64,000 bases of DNA, from assembly GCA_035582835.1 (NCBI GenBank), contig JAYKAV010002796.1:50058-114057 (forward strand), written 5' to 3'. Shown here one piece after another: positions 1 to 12,390 of this stretch. The position numbers were made by a program, and so were the translations under genes. The stretch's first letter is position 1; each line of letters opens with the position of its first letter. The notes under the pieces are model-generated. The model made no database searches and was not told the DNA's origin. It saw nothing but the letters and a program-made list of their open reading frames with translations. This DNA comes from Phoebastria nigripes (lineage: Eukaryota > Chordata > Aves > Procellariiformes > Diomedeidae).

Positions 1-198
1 CCATAACCACAGTAAAACAGAGGTAGGAAATGAGTGACTTCAAGGGATCAATGCCATCGCAGGGGAGTTCAAGTCTTGGTGGTGCTTGAGAGTTGTTGGC
101 ACAACTGCAGCCAGTTGTTAGGTCTTCCACTGTAACCAGGCAAGTTCGTGCCAGAGAAAGAGCCATGAAGAGTCATCTTTCCACATTGTATTGCTTAC

Positions 199-293
199 CA
201 GTCGGGAAGAATTCCTTTGTTCGATTTCATCCCTAAGAAAGTCTGCAGTAGCTTCACTATAGCTAATCATCATCTGTCCTTCAGCTGAGAGGT
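199..293 (-). other. Possible 3' exon downstream of ATG10 stop
   Basis: A strong acceptor (long T tract, then CCACTTCAG) precedes 293 and a consensus donor (CTG|GTAAGC) follows 199, so this 95-bp segment looks like an exon. If the donor at the ATG10 stop is used, joining here would add Pro-Leu-Ser and then reach a stop at 283-281, giving an alternative ATG10 end. The segment is also open throughout in another frame (start LSAEGQMMISYSEATADFLR), which does not match the ATG10 phase. It could be an alternative 3' exon, an exon of an unknown minus-strand gene, or chance. Confidence 0.35.
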
Positions 294-684
294 CTGAAGT
301 GGAGACATCAAACAGAAAAAAAGAGAAGAGATGAGATTAAAATCATTGTAGCAGAGTTATGCTAGATCACACCACCAACCATGTGCTGGAGGGACCACCA
401 TAAAATGCTTTTACACACCCGGGAAAGACCCCAGGACATCAGGGACCTTCTGACAGTCATGAAGGGTGTCAGCAATGTGCCAAGCACATCTCTCTCAGCG
501 CAAATTTTCATTGCAAAGTAAGTAAGGCAATAAAGCAGCCATGTAAGCAAAATATCGAAAGGTGAGTCCTAAATGAACTGAACCAAGAGCTCCAAAGGAG
601 AAGATAATGTTTTTGCCAGTTATCCATCTGATCTTTTTAATTTCATAGGAGGATGGGAGAGAAAACATGTGATTTCATTTTCTC
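294..684 (-). other. ATG10 3' flank or 3' UTR
   Basis: This stretch follows the ATG10 stop on the minus strand. It would be 3' UTR in an unspliced transcript or an intron if the donor at 688-683 is used. Several modest open frames cross it, but none has splice sites or recognisable protein similarity. I saw no convincing AATAAA plus GT-rich polyadenylation site on the minus strand here. Confidence 0.4.
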
Positions 685-808
685 TTACCTTTCAACTGAA
701 TCAGCGTTTGTATTCTGCTCAGGTGCTAGTTTTGCATAACTTAGGGGCAGATTTAGACCCACAACTGGGCCTACAGTACTGAGCCACAATATAATGTAAT
801 TTGTGTGT
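685..808 (-). CDS. ATG10: ATG10, last coding exon with stop codon
   Basis: This exon encodes the conserved C-terminus of the E2-like enzyme ATG10, which transfers ATG12 to ATG5 in the cytosol during autophagosome formation. A T-rich tract and CCCCTAG acceptor precede it. Its first base completes an AG|A arginine codon left by the exon ending at 1090. The frame reads NYIILWLSTVGPVVGLNLPL, then SYAKL and a short variable tail ending VER and TAA. Human ATG10 has the same VGPVVGLNLPLSYAK block near its end. Oddity: the final AGG-TAA lies inside a consensus donor (AAAG|GTAAGA, 688-683), so the exon could also be spliced onward. Identification is firm; the true 3' end of the transcript is not. Confidence 0.93.
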
Positions 809-1089
809 CTAGGGGAAAAAAAAAACAACAAAAAAGCACCATAAATATACTACCCCAACCTTTTCTGAATTGCAGACACACTTGACAGTCATAAAATAAC
901 TTCAGATGGGGCTGTTCTTTCACTTTATCTATATCAAATGTATTTTAACTTTCAGCCCTTAGGTGACAATCCAGAATCTTCATCTATTTGGATCAAGGAA
1001 GTTGGTCCATTTTGACCATTTCCACTTCCCAGCTGATTTACTTTATCTGCATTGCATAAAGCCTTGCAAGGCACAGTACTGTTTCTCAC

Positions 1090-1187
1090 CTGTTCTGTTT
1101 CCGTGAACCGGTCAGTATAGAAGACATGAATTCATTAGTCCGGCAGGGGTGCAGAACAAAAAATGGCTGCCCAAGTAAGGGGTGCTC
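1090..1187 (-). CDS. ATG10: ATG10, catalytic-cysteine exon
   Basis: This 98-bp exon encodes the active-site segment of ATG10. It reads EHPLLGQPFFVLHPCRTNEF, then MSSIL and a basic stretch. The cysteine of the HPC motif (codon at 1143-1145) corresponds to the thioester-forming residue of the Atg3/Atg10 E2-like family (Cys166 in human ATG10, from memory), which carries ATG12 received from ATG7. A pyrimidine-rich CTCTTAG acceptor precedes it and an AACAG|GTGAGA donor follows. It starts in phase 0, matching the exon ending at 22247, and ends with two bases of an arginine codon finished in the last exon. Sequence and splice signals look intact, arguing for a functional gene. Confidence 0.95.
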
Positions 1188-1578
1188 CTAAGAGGGAATA
1201 TCAGTTATTTTATTATGCAAGAAGAAAACAGAAAAGACACCATTTGCATTTGGAAAAGACAAAGCAGGGGCCAATTAATCCTTGATGCAACTTTTCTCAT
1301 TGTAGAATCTAACCCACATTGCTCTTCTACTGATAGTCATTGACAAATTAATATCTGAGACCATATTCTCCTATCTTAAAAGGGAAATAAGATCACCAAC
1401 CAGGCTATGCCACCGTTTTAGTTAAAATGTAGTAGTTTTCAAAAGTAACTCAAGTTACTCTATCAGCATTACCTGAATGCAAGTAGGCAAAGCTACTGTG
1501 TAAACAAGTATCTGATCAAACATAATATATAAAACAAATCCGCTCCATGGAAAAGCTCTTTAAGAACCTTGACCCCCC

Positions 1579-2708
1579 TGTCCTTGTATCTTCTCAAACT
1601 GGTGCTGGGAAGCTGTGGTGGTGCATTCCCCGCTCCCCCTCTCCTTGTTGATCTGGATCACTTGTTGATCTCAGACATTCCTGCGAAACCTCGGCCTTGA
1701 GGTTGAGCGCTCCTTGACCGTATCAGAAACTCTGCATAGCTGAGGCTGGGAACATACTCCTGCTGCCTGGCCCAGGTGTCATCTTATCTGAGTCGTAGCT
1801 CAAGTGGAACAACACTGAAACCTTGAGAATTTTTAGTAATTACCACCTGGGACTGCAGCCAGGATGGAAATTTACGGATGACTAAAGCCAATCATATTGC
1901 GAACCAATAAACAGTGGTCCTAAGTGAGACCCTCTGAGCTCTCCTGGACCGCAGCGGGCTGTGCCCAGCATCTCCCTCTGAGTGGGACGCCTCTCGGAGC
2001 TTGCGAACTCTCGAGTTTGCGATATTCAGAGGACTGCCGTCCGACGGGACCTCGGCTGAAACATTCCGTGGGGCTCAACCCCTCACCCGTTGAGAAATGC
2101 TGAGACATTTGACTTGAATATTTCACTGAACTCGAGGGGAATTTTTAACAGGTATACCTTTTGCACATTTATATATATTTCTCTGTGTGTGTGTGTGTGT
2201 GAACTAATAGTAAGCATAATCTGTAATTAAGTCACTATTGTGATTATAGTAGACTCTGCTAACTTACTTTGTAAATGTTAAATTAGTCAATGATTAAGTG
2301 CTGCTAAAATCTTGTGATCCACCTTAAAATTGTGAATGAACCTTAGACTGCTGCTAAACACATATAATCCCTTAGACGTAAACCATTGTCCAAGTCTGAG
2401 ACTAAGACTGGATCCAGCCGCACCTAAGCTCCATCAGGAGTTTAGAAAGCAAGTGCGTCTACTCTGAACCTCGTGACTCAATGGGAAGGTCTCCCTTACC
2501 CTTTTTCGTCCTTGGTCTCCGTATAAATCATTCCAACTCAATTCTAATATATTCCTTTCCATGCTTCATCCATGTAGCAAGTAATAGAGTGAACCTCACC
2601 ATCAAACTCTGTTAAGTTGCACTTTTATAAATTTCTATTAAAATCACTTTCTGCTAATACCTTTGACGGTGGTTCTTTAAGCGGCCTCTAAACCACTTAT
2701 TTGTGACA
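1579..2708 (+). repeat. Probable old LTR or LTR-derived block
   Basis: This block is richer in GC and CpG than its surroundings and has LTR-like parts in order on the plus strand: a GC-rich 5' half, a (GT)n run at 2183-2201, a TATA-like GTATAAATC at 2521, an ATTAAA signal at 2637-2642, and an end in GTGACA at 2703-2708. A start at TGTC (1579) would give TGTC...GACA termini. I found no target duplication at these ends and no coding frame, so both ends are tentative. A solitary avian ERV LTR is the best guess. Confidence 0.35.
2183..2201. repeat. (GT)n microsatellite
   Basis: About nine uninterrupted GT units lie inside the LTR-like block. Confidence 0.9.
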
Positions 2709-5280
2709 GAAATAAACACAGTTTAATTTGGAGCTTGTGAGGGGGAGCAAGAAGGAAGAAGGAAGAGCCCTCAAGGTGTCTTTAACTTCCACTAGGTGGC
2801 ATATCCTCATTTTAGGCTATTCTACAGAAAAACCTCTTAAAACAGTTGTTCTTCAAGAAGCCCAGTCAAAACTGTCCTAAGGAAAAAAAGAAAACCATTT
2901 AGTGACAGTTAAGTTTGCAGTCAGGCACACTCCCTACAACATGGCAAGACTCTGTCTGTTCCTCTACACCTTCACACTGCACACGGTGCTGCCAAAAGCT
3001 CAATTCAACGCTCCATAAAGCTTTCACTTTCATCTCCAGCCGGCACTCAAACAGAATACGTGTTCTGACTTAATCAAGCTTGCACTCAATGCAAAGCCGT
3101 AACAGTGATCTCATCAGCTCTTACATGGGTGATACCACGAGATCAGCACATCTGACTGTCTCACGCACCATGCCCTAGGGAAGCGATTTTCCTTTAATGC
3201 TGCTGAGGTCACTGCTACTACTTCTGCACGAAAACAAACAAATCCTGCCTCATCCCCACGTGCAATAAGGGGCATAACAGCACAGCAGGGAATGGCTAGG
3301 AAGGGATTCCAGGCAAGAAAGATGTCAAATATGAAACACCATGATAGCCTGTTTACAGCCGAGCACAGACTGTGCTTAGATGTCGCTAAGCCCAGGACTC
3401 TGCCAGAGCTGAGAAGCTCACAATGCAAGGCAGCGGGCTGGGGAGAAGCAGGCATGGACCACGACAGAGAAAACAGCAGGATCACCACCTCTGCACGGCG
3501 TTCCCCGTTCAGCCGTGTGAGCCTGGTCCACTGCACTATGCTACTCACTAGAGCCACGGCAGAGACTGACTATGAGGATTAAGGTGGTGGGTGTTTTATC
3601 CTGGGTAAAGACCCTTTTCCTTAGGTGTGCTTCTTTTGGCTCTGTTTCTCGATGGCAAAGAAGAAATACTAAATTTATGCTCCAACACAGATTTCCCTGT
3701 CCAAGCTGATACAGTTGTAGCCAGACTCCCCTAGTTCTGTGATGGCATTTTATCTTAGCATGTAGTAATCTGCCTGCACTGAAGAGAAGATGCTCACAGA
3801 GTAAGTCTTCCTGCTACACAGTAAAAACTCCTTCTCCAACCCCTTGCCTAGAAACAGAAAACAAATCCTGGCCTGTCACGTTCAGCAAATAGGACATGTT
3901 CTGTATTATTAAATATTAAACAGGGTCTTCTACAGCTGAAGCACACTTGGTTCTTATGCTGAAAATGTAGTCATGAGGATCAATCATTTTGTGTCTAAGA
4001 CAACTTTAAAAAACTTCCAGAAGCTTCAGAACATATAAAAAATAATGTTCAGAAAGCTTTGTTTTACATTGCAGGGCAAACAGATAACTTGCGCAAGAAT
4101 GCTACCATCTGCTGTTGGTAAAAGTGAACTGATGCTGTTTTCCATTGAGAAAAAGTGGTAGTTTGAATTAAAAATCCTTTCTAATTATCTGCTAGCTTAA
4201 ATCAGCTTATGTCTCCAAGTAATTCTAGAAAATACATAGATTGTGCCAATGGTATTCCTCAAAGATAGCAAAAAAAGATAGTTAACAATATTTACAAAAC
4301 TACCAAGCAAAGAAAAAAAAAGTAGATTAAGCAGCAATTTCAGCCAACTCCCTTACACAAAGAAAGAGCGTAAAGAGGTAGCACACACTCCCAAAAAGAA
4401 CAGAGAAGATAATTGGGGCTTTAAGTGACTTTGCACTCTGAACAAGGCATAAAGATAATTCCCAAAGCTGAATATTCAGCCTGAAGTCATTCCCAACCAT
4501 CCTGTCACCTGGTATTTGATTCTATCCTGCACTTCTTGCTTCAGCAGACCACCAGTTAGTGACAAATGGAGGCCAGACTTGATTTTTTAAAATAACTTAT
4601 TAACTTTATATTCTACCTCTTTCTTATTTTATTCCTTCCTCTTCTTACAACATGACAGAGTGACACTGAAAAAATTCCCAAACTCTAACAATTAGATGTC
4701 CATATGAAAAAGCACAGTGCATTGCTACTCGGTTTTTCAAAAGGTTAACATCCTTGGTCCCACCATCTCTGGCATCAATCTGTGACTTACGAGCCTGTGA
4801 TAGAGGTGAAATCCGTTCACACTCTGAATTCCCTGCAATCTCTCCTCCATTCTTCTTGAACGGGTGGAAAGGCACTTTCTTCCCCTCCAGATCCAGCAGA
4901 TATAAAGGGAGAGGTTTTTGCTACAGGACCCAGCCATCAGCTTCTGGGTTGATATGAAGGCTCTGAGGACACTTGGTCTTGGTTAGTCAAACCCTCTTCA
5001 TAGCTTGTCTCCTTGTTCTTCAAATTATCAAGGGTTGCTTCACACACTTCGTGAAGTAACAGCTGTGCCAGGGTGGTGTAAATCTCACTATAATCCACAG
5101 AATTTGGAATGGCAACACTGAAATGACCCAGGGGTTTAGTTAAACTCATGCTGCTCCTTGGCCGGGCTCTGAGAATGGCATATGCACTAAAGCTGCATGT
5201 CTCACATTCAGGAAGAGTTGCTTTGGTTTCCATTTAGCAAGGCATTTTTGAAAACTGAGCACTGTCCCTTATTTGTTTAC

Positions 5281-5416
5281 CTCTAATCCAGGAAACTGAA
5301 GTTCATTATTACACAGATCCTTCAGCACTGAAAGTCCACAGGCATGACGTAATGCAAAACAGCTGTGTCCAAAGTTGGAATTTTTCAATAAGCTTGCTGA
5401 GTGTATCTTTCTTACC
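5281..5416 (-). CDS. Candidate unassigned exon, downstream partner
   Basis: This 136-bp open segment follows a TTTTGTTTAG acceptor and ends GAG|GTAAAC. It reads VRKIHSASLLKNSNFGHSCF, then ALRHACGLSVLKDL and more. Its first base completes a lysine codon left by the candidate exon at 7568, so the two join in frame. I do not recognise the protein. It lies inside an ATG10 intron on the same strand, unusual for a separate gene, so it may be a lineage-specific ATG10 exon, a remnant or chance. Confidence 0.3.
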
Positions 5417-6596
5417 CTAAACAAAAGGCATGAAACTGCAAGAATGCCATGCTGTTTATTCAAAACCTGAAAGATAGGAATATGTCACACACCGATAGGA
5501 AAAACACAAAAGCACATGAGATTAAAAGAAATCCTGAGCCAAGACCCATTAACCAGGAGCCTCTAAAAAGGGAAAAGGCTGAGGGAGGCCTGAAGAAGAG
5601 CTGTTGAGCATCAGGGAAAACACTCCGAGAGCATCAGGTCTGATTCAGTCAAATCCTAAATTCCAAATCCTGTACATAATGGCATCCCCACGAGGCTTAA
5701 TGTACGTTCAAGGTTAAATCACTGACACAGTAGCTCTGAGGAGGAAGTACTGGACAGCTGCCAATAAAAATGCAAGAGTTATCAAAGCCCTGAATGATTT
5801 CAGAATTGGTAACGGGCTACAGAGCCTTTTCATTGCCAGGTCACCAGTTCAGGTTTGGCCCGGGCTGGCGGTAGCTAGAACTCATTACTGTACAACGGCT
5901 GTATATGCAATTGTCAGGTTTCGCACAGTCAAAGTGCCATTAATTAGTGCCCTTGCTGGTAGTCACTGCAGATGAATCCAGAACTGAAGATGACGGTTTA
6001 TCTTGTCACCGTAGGAGGCAGTCCCTGTAGGTCAGCTCTGAAGTCAGGAAAAGCAGGAAACTCGTGCTTCAGCTGCTCATGGCATGCCCTGAGAGAGGGC
6101 TGTGCGTCTGCAGTATGATGAATCCCAAGTCTGTCTCAAACACTATCAAAAGTGTGAGAATGAATGAAAGTTTGTGCTGCATCAGCTTCATGAGCATATT
6201 TACTACCTGCTGCAGTCATCTGGTGGAATGATGATATTCCACGTGCAGTGAAATGTATCCTGCAAACATCAGGGCAGCAATAGTAGCCTTCAGCTAGCCT
6301 GATCCATGAGCCAGTTACATGAAAAATACTAAGTCCTACTGGGACTTCATGCAAAAAAAACCCCACTTTAAATAGTATAAAAGAGTCTTCCCACTTTTAG
6401 TTTACAATTAATCTTTTTCCAATTGGTCATGTAGCAATGCATTTTAGAGAGTAATGTGTGAGAGTTTCAAGTCAATTCTCACAATTACTCACTGGCATTG
6501 TACAGCAAGAACCCATTTGTGGGTTGCCCACAACTCTTCTGGACAGTAATACACTGACACACAGTTTATGTGAAATCAACAGCATTATTTTCTTGT

Positions 6597-6630
6597 ATCT
6601 ATCTATGATCTTGTATCTATCTATCTATGA
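6597..6630. repeat. Interrupted (ATCT)n microsatellite
   Basis: TATCTATCTATGATCTTG is followed by a second TATCTATCTATCTATGA run. Confidence 0.85.
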
Positions 6631-7567
6631 GGCTGATTCATAACACTTCTGTTCAGCACCACACACTGGAGTCCATCATACATCTGCATATCCCTCTGAG
6701 TCTGACCCAACTTTCATGGGAAATAAAATTTTTACAGGCCGCAACTAGCTCCAGTAAATTTGAAAGCTCAAAATGTTGCTTCATTTATTTTCTGTAGAAA
6801 GACCTCTTTACTAGATGACTTCAACAAAGACTTGTAAAGATGTTCTGTACCCATTTCTGTAGCTGTTACCTCAACTCCTCCCATACAAAACCATGCAAGA
6901 GATAGATGGATGAAAGATGTGAAATGTTTCATTGAGCAGTTTGAAAATCAATGTAGTTTTGTTTAGGAATGCTACACAAGATTGAATCTGACTGAGCACT
7001 GGCAGCCACAACAGCTTACTATTTGTTAGCTGCGCAACTATAACCATCTGTGCCCAGGTGGTGAACTGCCTCGGTTGTGAGGTTAAACTGGTGAGCTTAA
7101 ACCTCTTTCACTGAGGTTTGTATTAGATAGAGTGCCTGAGCCCTTGGCAACAACAACAAAAAATGAATGCTACAGGCTCCCAGAGGACTGAAAAACATGT
7201 CACTTGAGCAGCAGTTTTTTCTATGTGGTGTAAGAAGGCCTCTTCCCATAAAGTCCATCAGGGATGTGAAGGCTTGATCAGCCATCCTTCACCTGTCCTG
7301 TCATCGTTTACTAATGAAACTGGACTGCCCCTACAGGGTCATCAAGAGTTAAGATGTAAAAAACTAACTTCATCCCCTCTCCTGTGCAGTGCCTACAGCA
7401 CAGTGAAATGTTAAGACATGAATCTGAACAGTGGCAAAGATTGGTGGTTCCTAAGGACAAGTATAATTAAGTCTAAAACTTCCCTCAGATTGGATTATGT
7501 CATTTTATCAAGCAGTGCGTATAGGAAATACTATCCATGTCAGATTTAAATTAAAAATAAACATTAC

Positions 7568-7849
7568 TTCAGGTAACGGGTAATTGCCTGTAGGTATCTG
7601 TACTGAGCTCTGCTCTTCTCTTCCCCAGCCAGCAGGTATTTTGTTGTCAGTACATCTCTTGTAACAGCACCATTTATTTTCTCTGTCATAAATGGAGCTC
7701 TTCCACTAGTAATGTCTTCTATTTTCTCCAGTGCTACATTAAACTGCCTGCGAGCATCCATCATAACATTTATGGTCTCTCCATTTATGATAGTGCAAGG
7801 GATTTGTGCCTGAAACTGCCTCTTCCCCGATCCAGTTTGCATGATGTTG
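7568..7849 (-). CDS. Candidate unassigned exon, 94 codons open
   Basis: The frame from an acceptor TTTTTGCAAAG (before 7849), or alternatively TTTCAG (before 7809), to a donor CTGAA|GTAATG stays open and has a protein-like, charged composition: for example INGETINVMMDARRQFNVAL, then EKIEDITSGRAPFMTEKING and LAGEEKSRAQYRYLQAITRY. I do not recognise the family and see no transposon motif. Its end phase matches the segment at 5416-5281. Using the 7809 acceptor, the pair would be 378 bp and phase 0 at both ends, compatible with the flanking ATG10 exons. Against it, frames of this length can occur by chance and the acceptors are mediocre. Confidence 0.33.
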
Positions 7850-10693
7850 CTTTGCAAAAATAAATTCATGGACGGGTATCAAAACTTCCATGCAGGATAC
7901 TACCACCAAATGCCACAGCCAGGACCAATTCTTTTCAGACATCTTCCCAGCAGTGTTCGCAGTCATCAGGTCAGAAAAAGAAGGCACGATTAATAAAACA
8001 TGCCCCCCATAATCTTTTCCATTTAGGGAAATGGAAATAGTGATGCAATGAATAAAGAAGTTGCACGCTCTTCCCTTTTCACAAATTTTTGACCACACTT
8101 ACTGAAACAAATGCCTGTTTTTAAGTAAAAATCCTTCACACAAGATTCTGATACTGTTAAGTGTTTTGTGTTCTTGAATTCACAAGTCTATCTTCTTTTT
8201 CATTCCTTATTTTTATATACATCAATAATAACTTTCTTGTTAATAAAATCTAACTCTACTCATTCAGAAAGAAAGTAATAAAATTTTGCTCTTCAGATTG
8301 ACTGTGTGTCCCACAACCAGAACAGTAACTGTGCACACGTGGAAGTTAAACTGTTGAACTTGAGGTTAAAGGGATTACTTTATGCTTAAATTACACATGA
8401 GCTCAGGTTCGGGTGTAAAAAGTGAGTAACATTTTTATGAATGAGGGCTAGGGAACTTTAAACCTGAGCACTGAAGCCAGATGAGTATATGCACGTTGTG
8501 TTTACAAGGACCAGTAACGGTGCTTGCAAAGGCAACAGGACAGCCACAGGTGTCACAAGAAAAATGTTCTAAACTCCCCTCTCTCCCCTTCTCCTCACAG
8601 ATTTCCCTCTAATAATGGAATTACTACAACAGAAACTTTATTACTATGGAATCACTATGTTGCAGACGCAACATTATGGAACTGTAATTACACAGGGAAC
8701 TTTTATCATCCTGATAGAAGGTATAGATCATAGTAATAAAGCTGTTGTTAGGATACTAATTGTATAGGGCTTCTCCATCCTACTGACATAGGTTGCAACA
8801 TTTCTATTAATGTGGCCATTTCATAAAATAAATGTTTTAGTAATAGGATTGGTATTGGTTACAGAGAAATTATAACTAAAAAAAATTTCAGAGAGGGCAA
8901 AATGGCTGTTGAAAGAAATGTGCTTGCTGTAATAGCCATCAATTCCAAAAAAGCCTAAAAAAAGTCATCAACTCCAAAAAATCCATTTATCCTAGTGGGC
9001 ATGGGATACAGCTTATTACCAGGGACAGGTGACATATTTATAGTCGCCTTGATTTCAATTTACAAGCAGAAGCCAAGTCATCCTACTGACATAACTGAGG
9101 AAAGTTTCTATAACTTTGCTGTAAAACCCAGAGAAGCACTCCCACTGCTAAGCCCGTTGAAGATGAAACAATCTGCTTGTCTGTAACGGGTGCCGAAGAA
9201 CCACTATGAAAGTGCAACTACCGCTGTTCTCCTGCATTTTCTTAGACAATCAAAATAAATCTGCAACGGTACTGAGCAAGGGAAAACTTGAAGGGACTCT
9301 GATGAGACAAAGAAGTGCACACTAGACCAAAAAAGCAAATTTCTGTCATTACTGAACCTCTTTTTGGAGGAGAAGGCTGCAGAGGGATTTTGATTTATGC
9401 TCAAGTTCTTCTTTGCAGACAAGCAGTTGCAATTGCCCTTATGATTTAATGTATCTGCTCCCTGTGTATGTCGAAAGACATACCAACTAACTTTAGTGAC
9501 AAGTTTTTATTAATACTTTTACTACTACTAACCCCACACAGCCAACTAAGCTGGATCCTATCCTTCTTTCATCAAATATGAAGTCCAAGCTGAAGAGGCA
9601 ATTAATCGAATGGCTAAGTTTTTCTGAGGAAAATGGAGTTGCTTTGGCAGATCCTACAACACAAACATACGAGGACACTTAACGCTGCCAGAATTTCTGT
9701 AACATGAACCACACCTACCACTTTGTACCTGCTGTTTCAAATCTGTTATGGCCATGAAGGCAGAAATGCAGGTTCTGAAGAAACAAACACTTCATGGCAC
9801 AAACTGGTCTTTTCGTAAAGGACGTCTTAAAACCCTGCTAATGTCATTAAGCCTGGCTGATCACAGCCTGAATACCACCTCTTGACTGCAGCTTGCAATG
9901 AAAGTGTCTCTTCCTTGGGACAGAGCTCTGACCACCATGCTCCATGCACACACCACTTCTATATTGCTAGCTTACTGCTACTTATGTTGACAGCTGCGGC
10001 TTCTGCTGAATGTGACAGCTGAATATGTCTACAGTTCGATGCCACAAAAACATCAATCTTGCTTTTCCATTTTTAAAGCTATCAAAACTACCAGGCTGCA
10101 TCCAAAACCAGAACAATACCTCTATCCACGATCTTTGAAGACAGCTTTACTTCTCTTGTACAATGCACAGTGCAAGTTAGAAAGTCACAGACAAAGCCGG
10201 TTTGCCAGAAGTAAAGTGTTTTCAAGGGTGGCAGATGGAAATGGGTTTAAATCAGAAGTTTTACTTTAGTTTACTTTACATCTTTAGGCCCTTCCTATTT
10301 TAGGTGTATTCACAAGATAAATATATTCTCCATATAGTGATCTCTATAACTAGGACAATGATAACAACAGAGAAGACTACCATAAGATCTGATGTGCATA
10401 TGCGCTTTTTGTGCAGAGCTAACATATTATTGTAATACTTGATACTACAGAATACAAAATACAGTAACTAGATGACCAAGGCCTATTTCATATTTCATCC
10501 CCAAAATCAGTTTATCATCTGCCTGATTCTAGAATATTTACAGTTTTGAGAGGGTGGCGATCCTTTTTTACAATTTATAATTTTGTTATTTTTTGAAAAG
10601 TTATTGAATAGCTAACACAATATCCTTGAAAGGCATACCTAAGAGGTAATGCAGGACAAGCACAACATTAATCTAGAATAGCCAACACTGCTG

Positions 10694-10742
10694 ATATTTA
10701 TGTATTTATATATGTATATATTTATATATTTTTATATATAGA
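10694..10742. repeat. AT-rich low-complexity tract
   Basis: An imperfect TATTTATATATG-type repeat with no coding content. Confidence 0.8.
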
Positions 10743-12390
10743 ATAAGGTTTGAATTATTAATTTTAAGAACAAGAGGAATCAAAGCACTAGGTGACGCTC
10801 AGACAAAACTATGTTTTTAAAGCTTAAACTTCTCACAGGCATGTAACTTGCATTTAGGATTCTTTAAGAAAACTTTATAGTTAAAATTGGCAGGACCATA
10901 GTCATATTGTCAAGAAATGGCATCTCAGCCATTTTCCTAAGAAAATAAACAGATGATTCTTTTTCCATGCTTGCCAAAATAAGATTAATTCAGTTGTCAC
11001 CATTTTAGTTATGTAGTTTATAGTCTTAATTAATTACTATTTAAAATCTGTTCTTAAGTTAAGAGATTCATCTAAGGTGCAAAACTGAAAGATACAACAA
11101 GCTGTGGAAGTATGGAAAAGATATTGGAGACAGATTTCCTACCCAGATTAAAAAATGGTAAGTTAAGAAAAAAAATCCATACTAGCATTTGACAAATGTG
11201 CCCTGAAAGGGTTCATTTTATAATCCCAGGAATTCCTGGACAAAAAGATATTGGGAAGAGAGACTTCATAAGACTTTTGAGTTTGAAATACTGTAACCAG
11301 CAAATGGGATGGCATATATTCCTACCTCCTCTTCACAGTTTATCAAGAAGGTAGTATGACTGATAGCTGTAACAGTCAGAAGACAGACAATTACCACAAG
11401 GTAATGAATGGAAAGCAAATTTCTGCTGCAGCAGAGCAGTAGAACACTAATTTAACTGTATCAAATATAGGGACGCAATGACGTGTCCACAGAAGTGTGA
11501 CTTAACCCTCATTTTGAGTTCAGGACAAGGGAAGAGTTTCTTTGTTCCTCATCTCTCCCTGTCGTGGCAGACGTCTGTGCTCCCCTCCTCCAGTCAAAGC
11601 ATCTTATATTACCTATCATTTGAAATAACATTTGTTGGACCAAGTATTCTGAATCACTATTGAAACTGAATATCCAATGTTCTTGCACAGACACGGTAGG
11701 ACTGTCAATATTCATGTTAATTCTCCTAATGATAGACTCAATATAACACTACAAACTTTGTACTACCTAAAAGTCAGTTGTCACAAGTTTTCCCAAGGTA
11801 CTTACAGTTCTCTACACGCAGCATGGGGGAGTCAGAGCTTTGAACAGGGATTAGCACCCACTAGAACAGCGAATGCTAGCATGACAAAGGTGGGCAACAG
11901 AAAACAGCAAAAGGACACTGAAACTGTCTCCCGCAAGGCTAAAGTGCTCGCTCAGGACTGCAGCTAAACGCTTTGATGAAACTGGTATTCGGAGTTTAGA
12001 AAAGACTTTGATCACATCAGTGTCTTGGTCAACACAGGACTGAAATGCCAAGCTCTCTTCTGAGAGCACAGAGGAGCTACAGCTTACGGAAGCTTGAATC
12101 CACCGTTTCTATAGGAGCCATAGCTCCCACTCTGCAGGGGGATTTTGGGTGGTCTCTCTCCTTATTCTTGAATCAGGTTGCTATGCAGTCAGAAATACAA
12201 TATACAAAAAGAGGAGCCAAAAAAGGACTCTGGTTGACTTTCAACTTCAAGGGCTGTCAGCTGGTTTTGTGAGCCTTGGAGATTGTATACAGCTTCATAT
12301 ACAAGCCTGACTATATGGAGTAAACTCATCTCCTTGGCTGAGTTCACTTTCTTTTTTGAACCTCAGACTGCCTTAAAAATGTAAGAAGTG

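Noticed and set aside
4937..5233. 98-codon minus-strand frame beginning METKATLPECETC
   Set aside because: Protein-like composition, but a TAA directly precedes its ATG, no good donor follows, and no acceptor gives a phase matching the neighbouring candidate exon. Left out as a gene.
7739..8098. 119-codon minus-strand frame containing SLNGKDYGGHVLLIVPSF
   Set aside because: It overlaps the better candidate exon in another frame, has no convincing splice sites, and I could not tie it to ATP6AP1L, the gene expected near ATG10.
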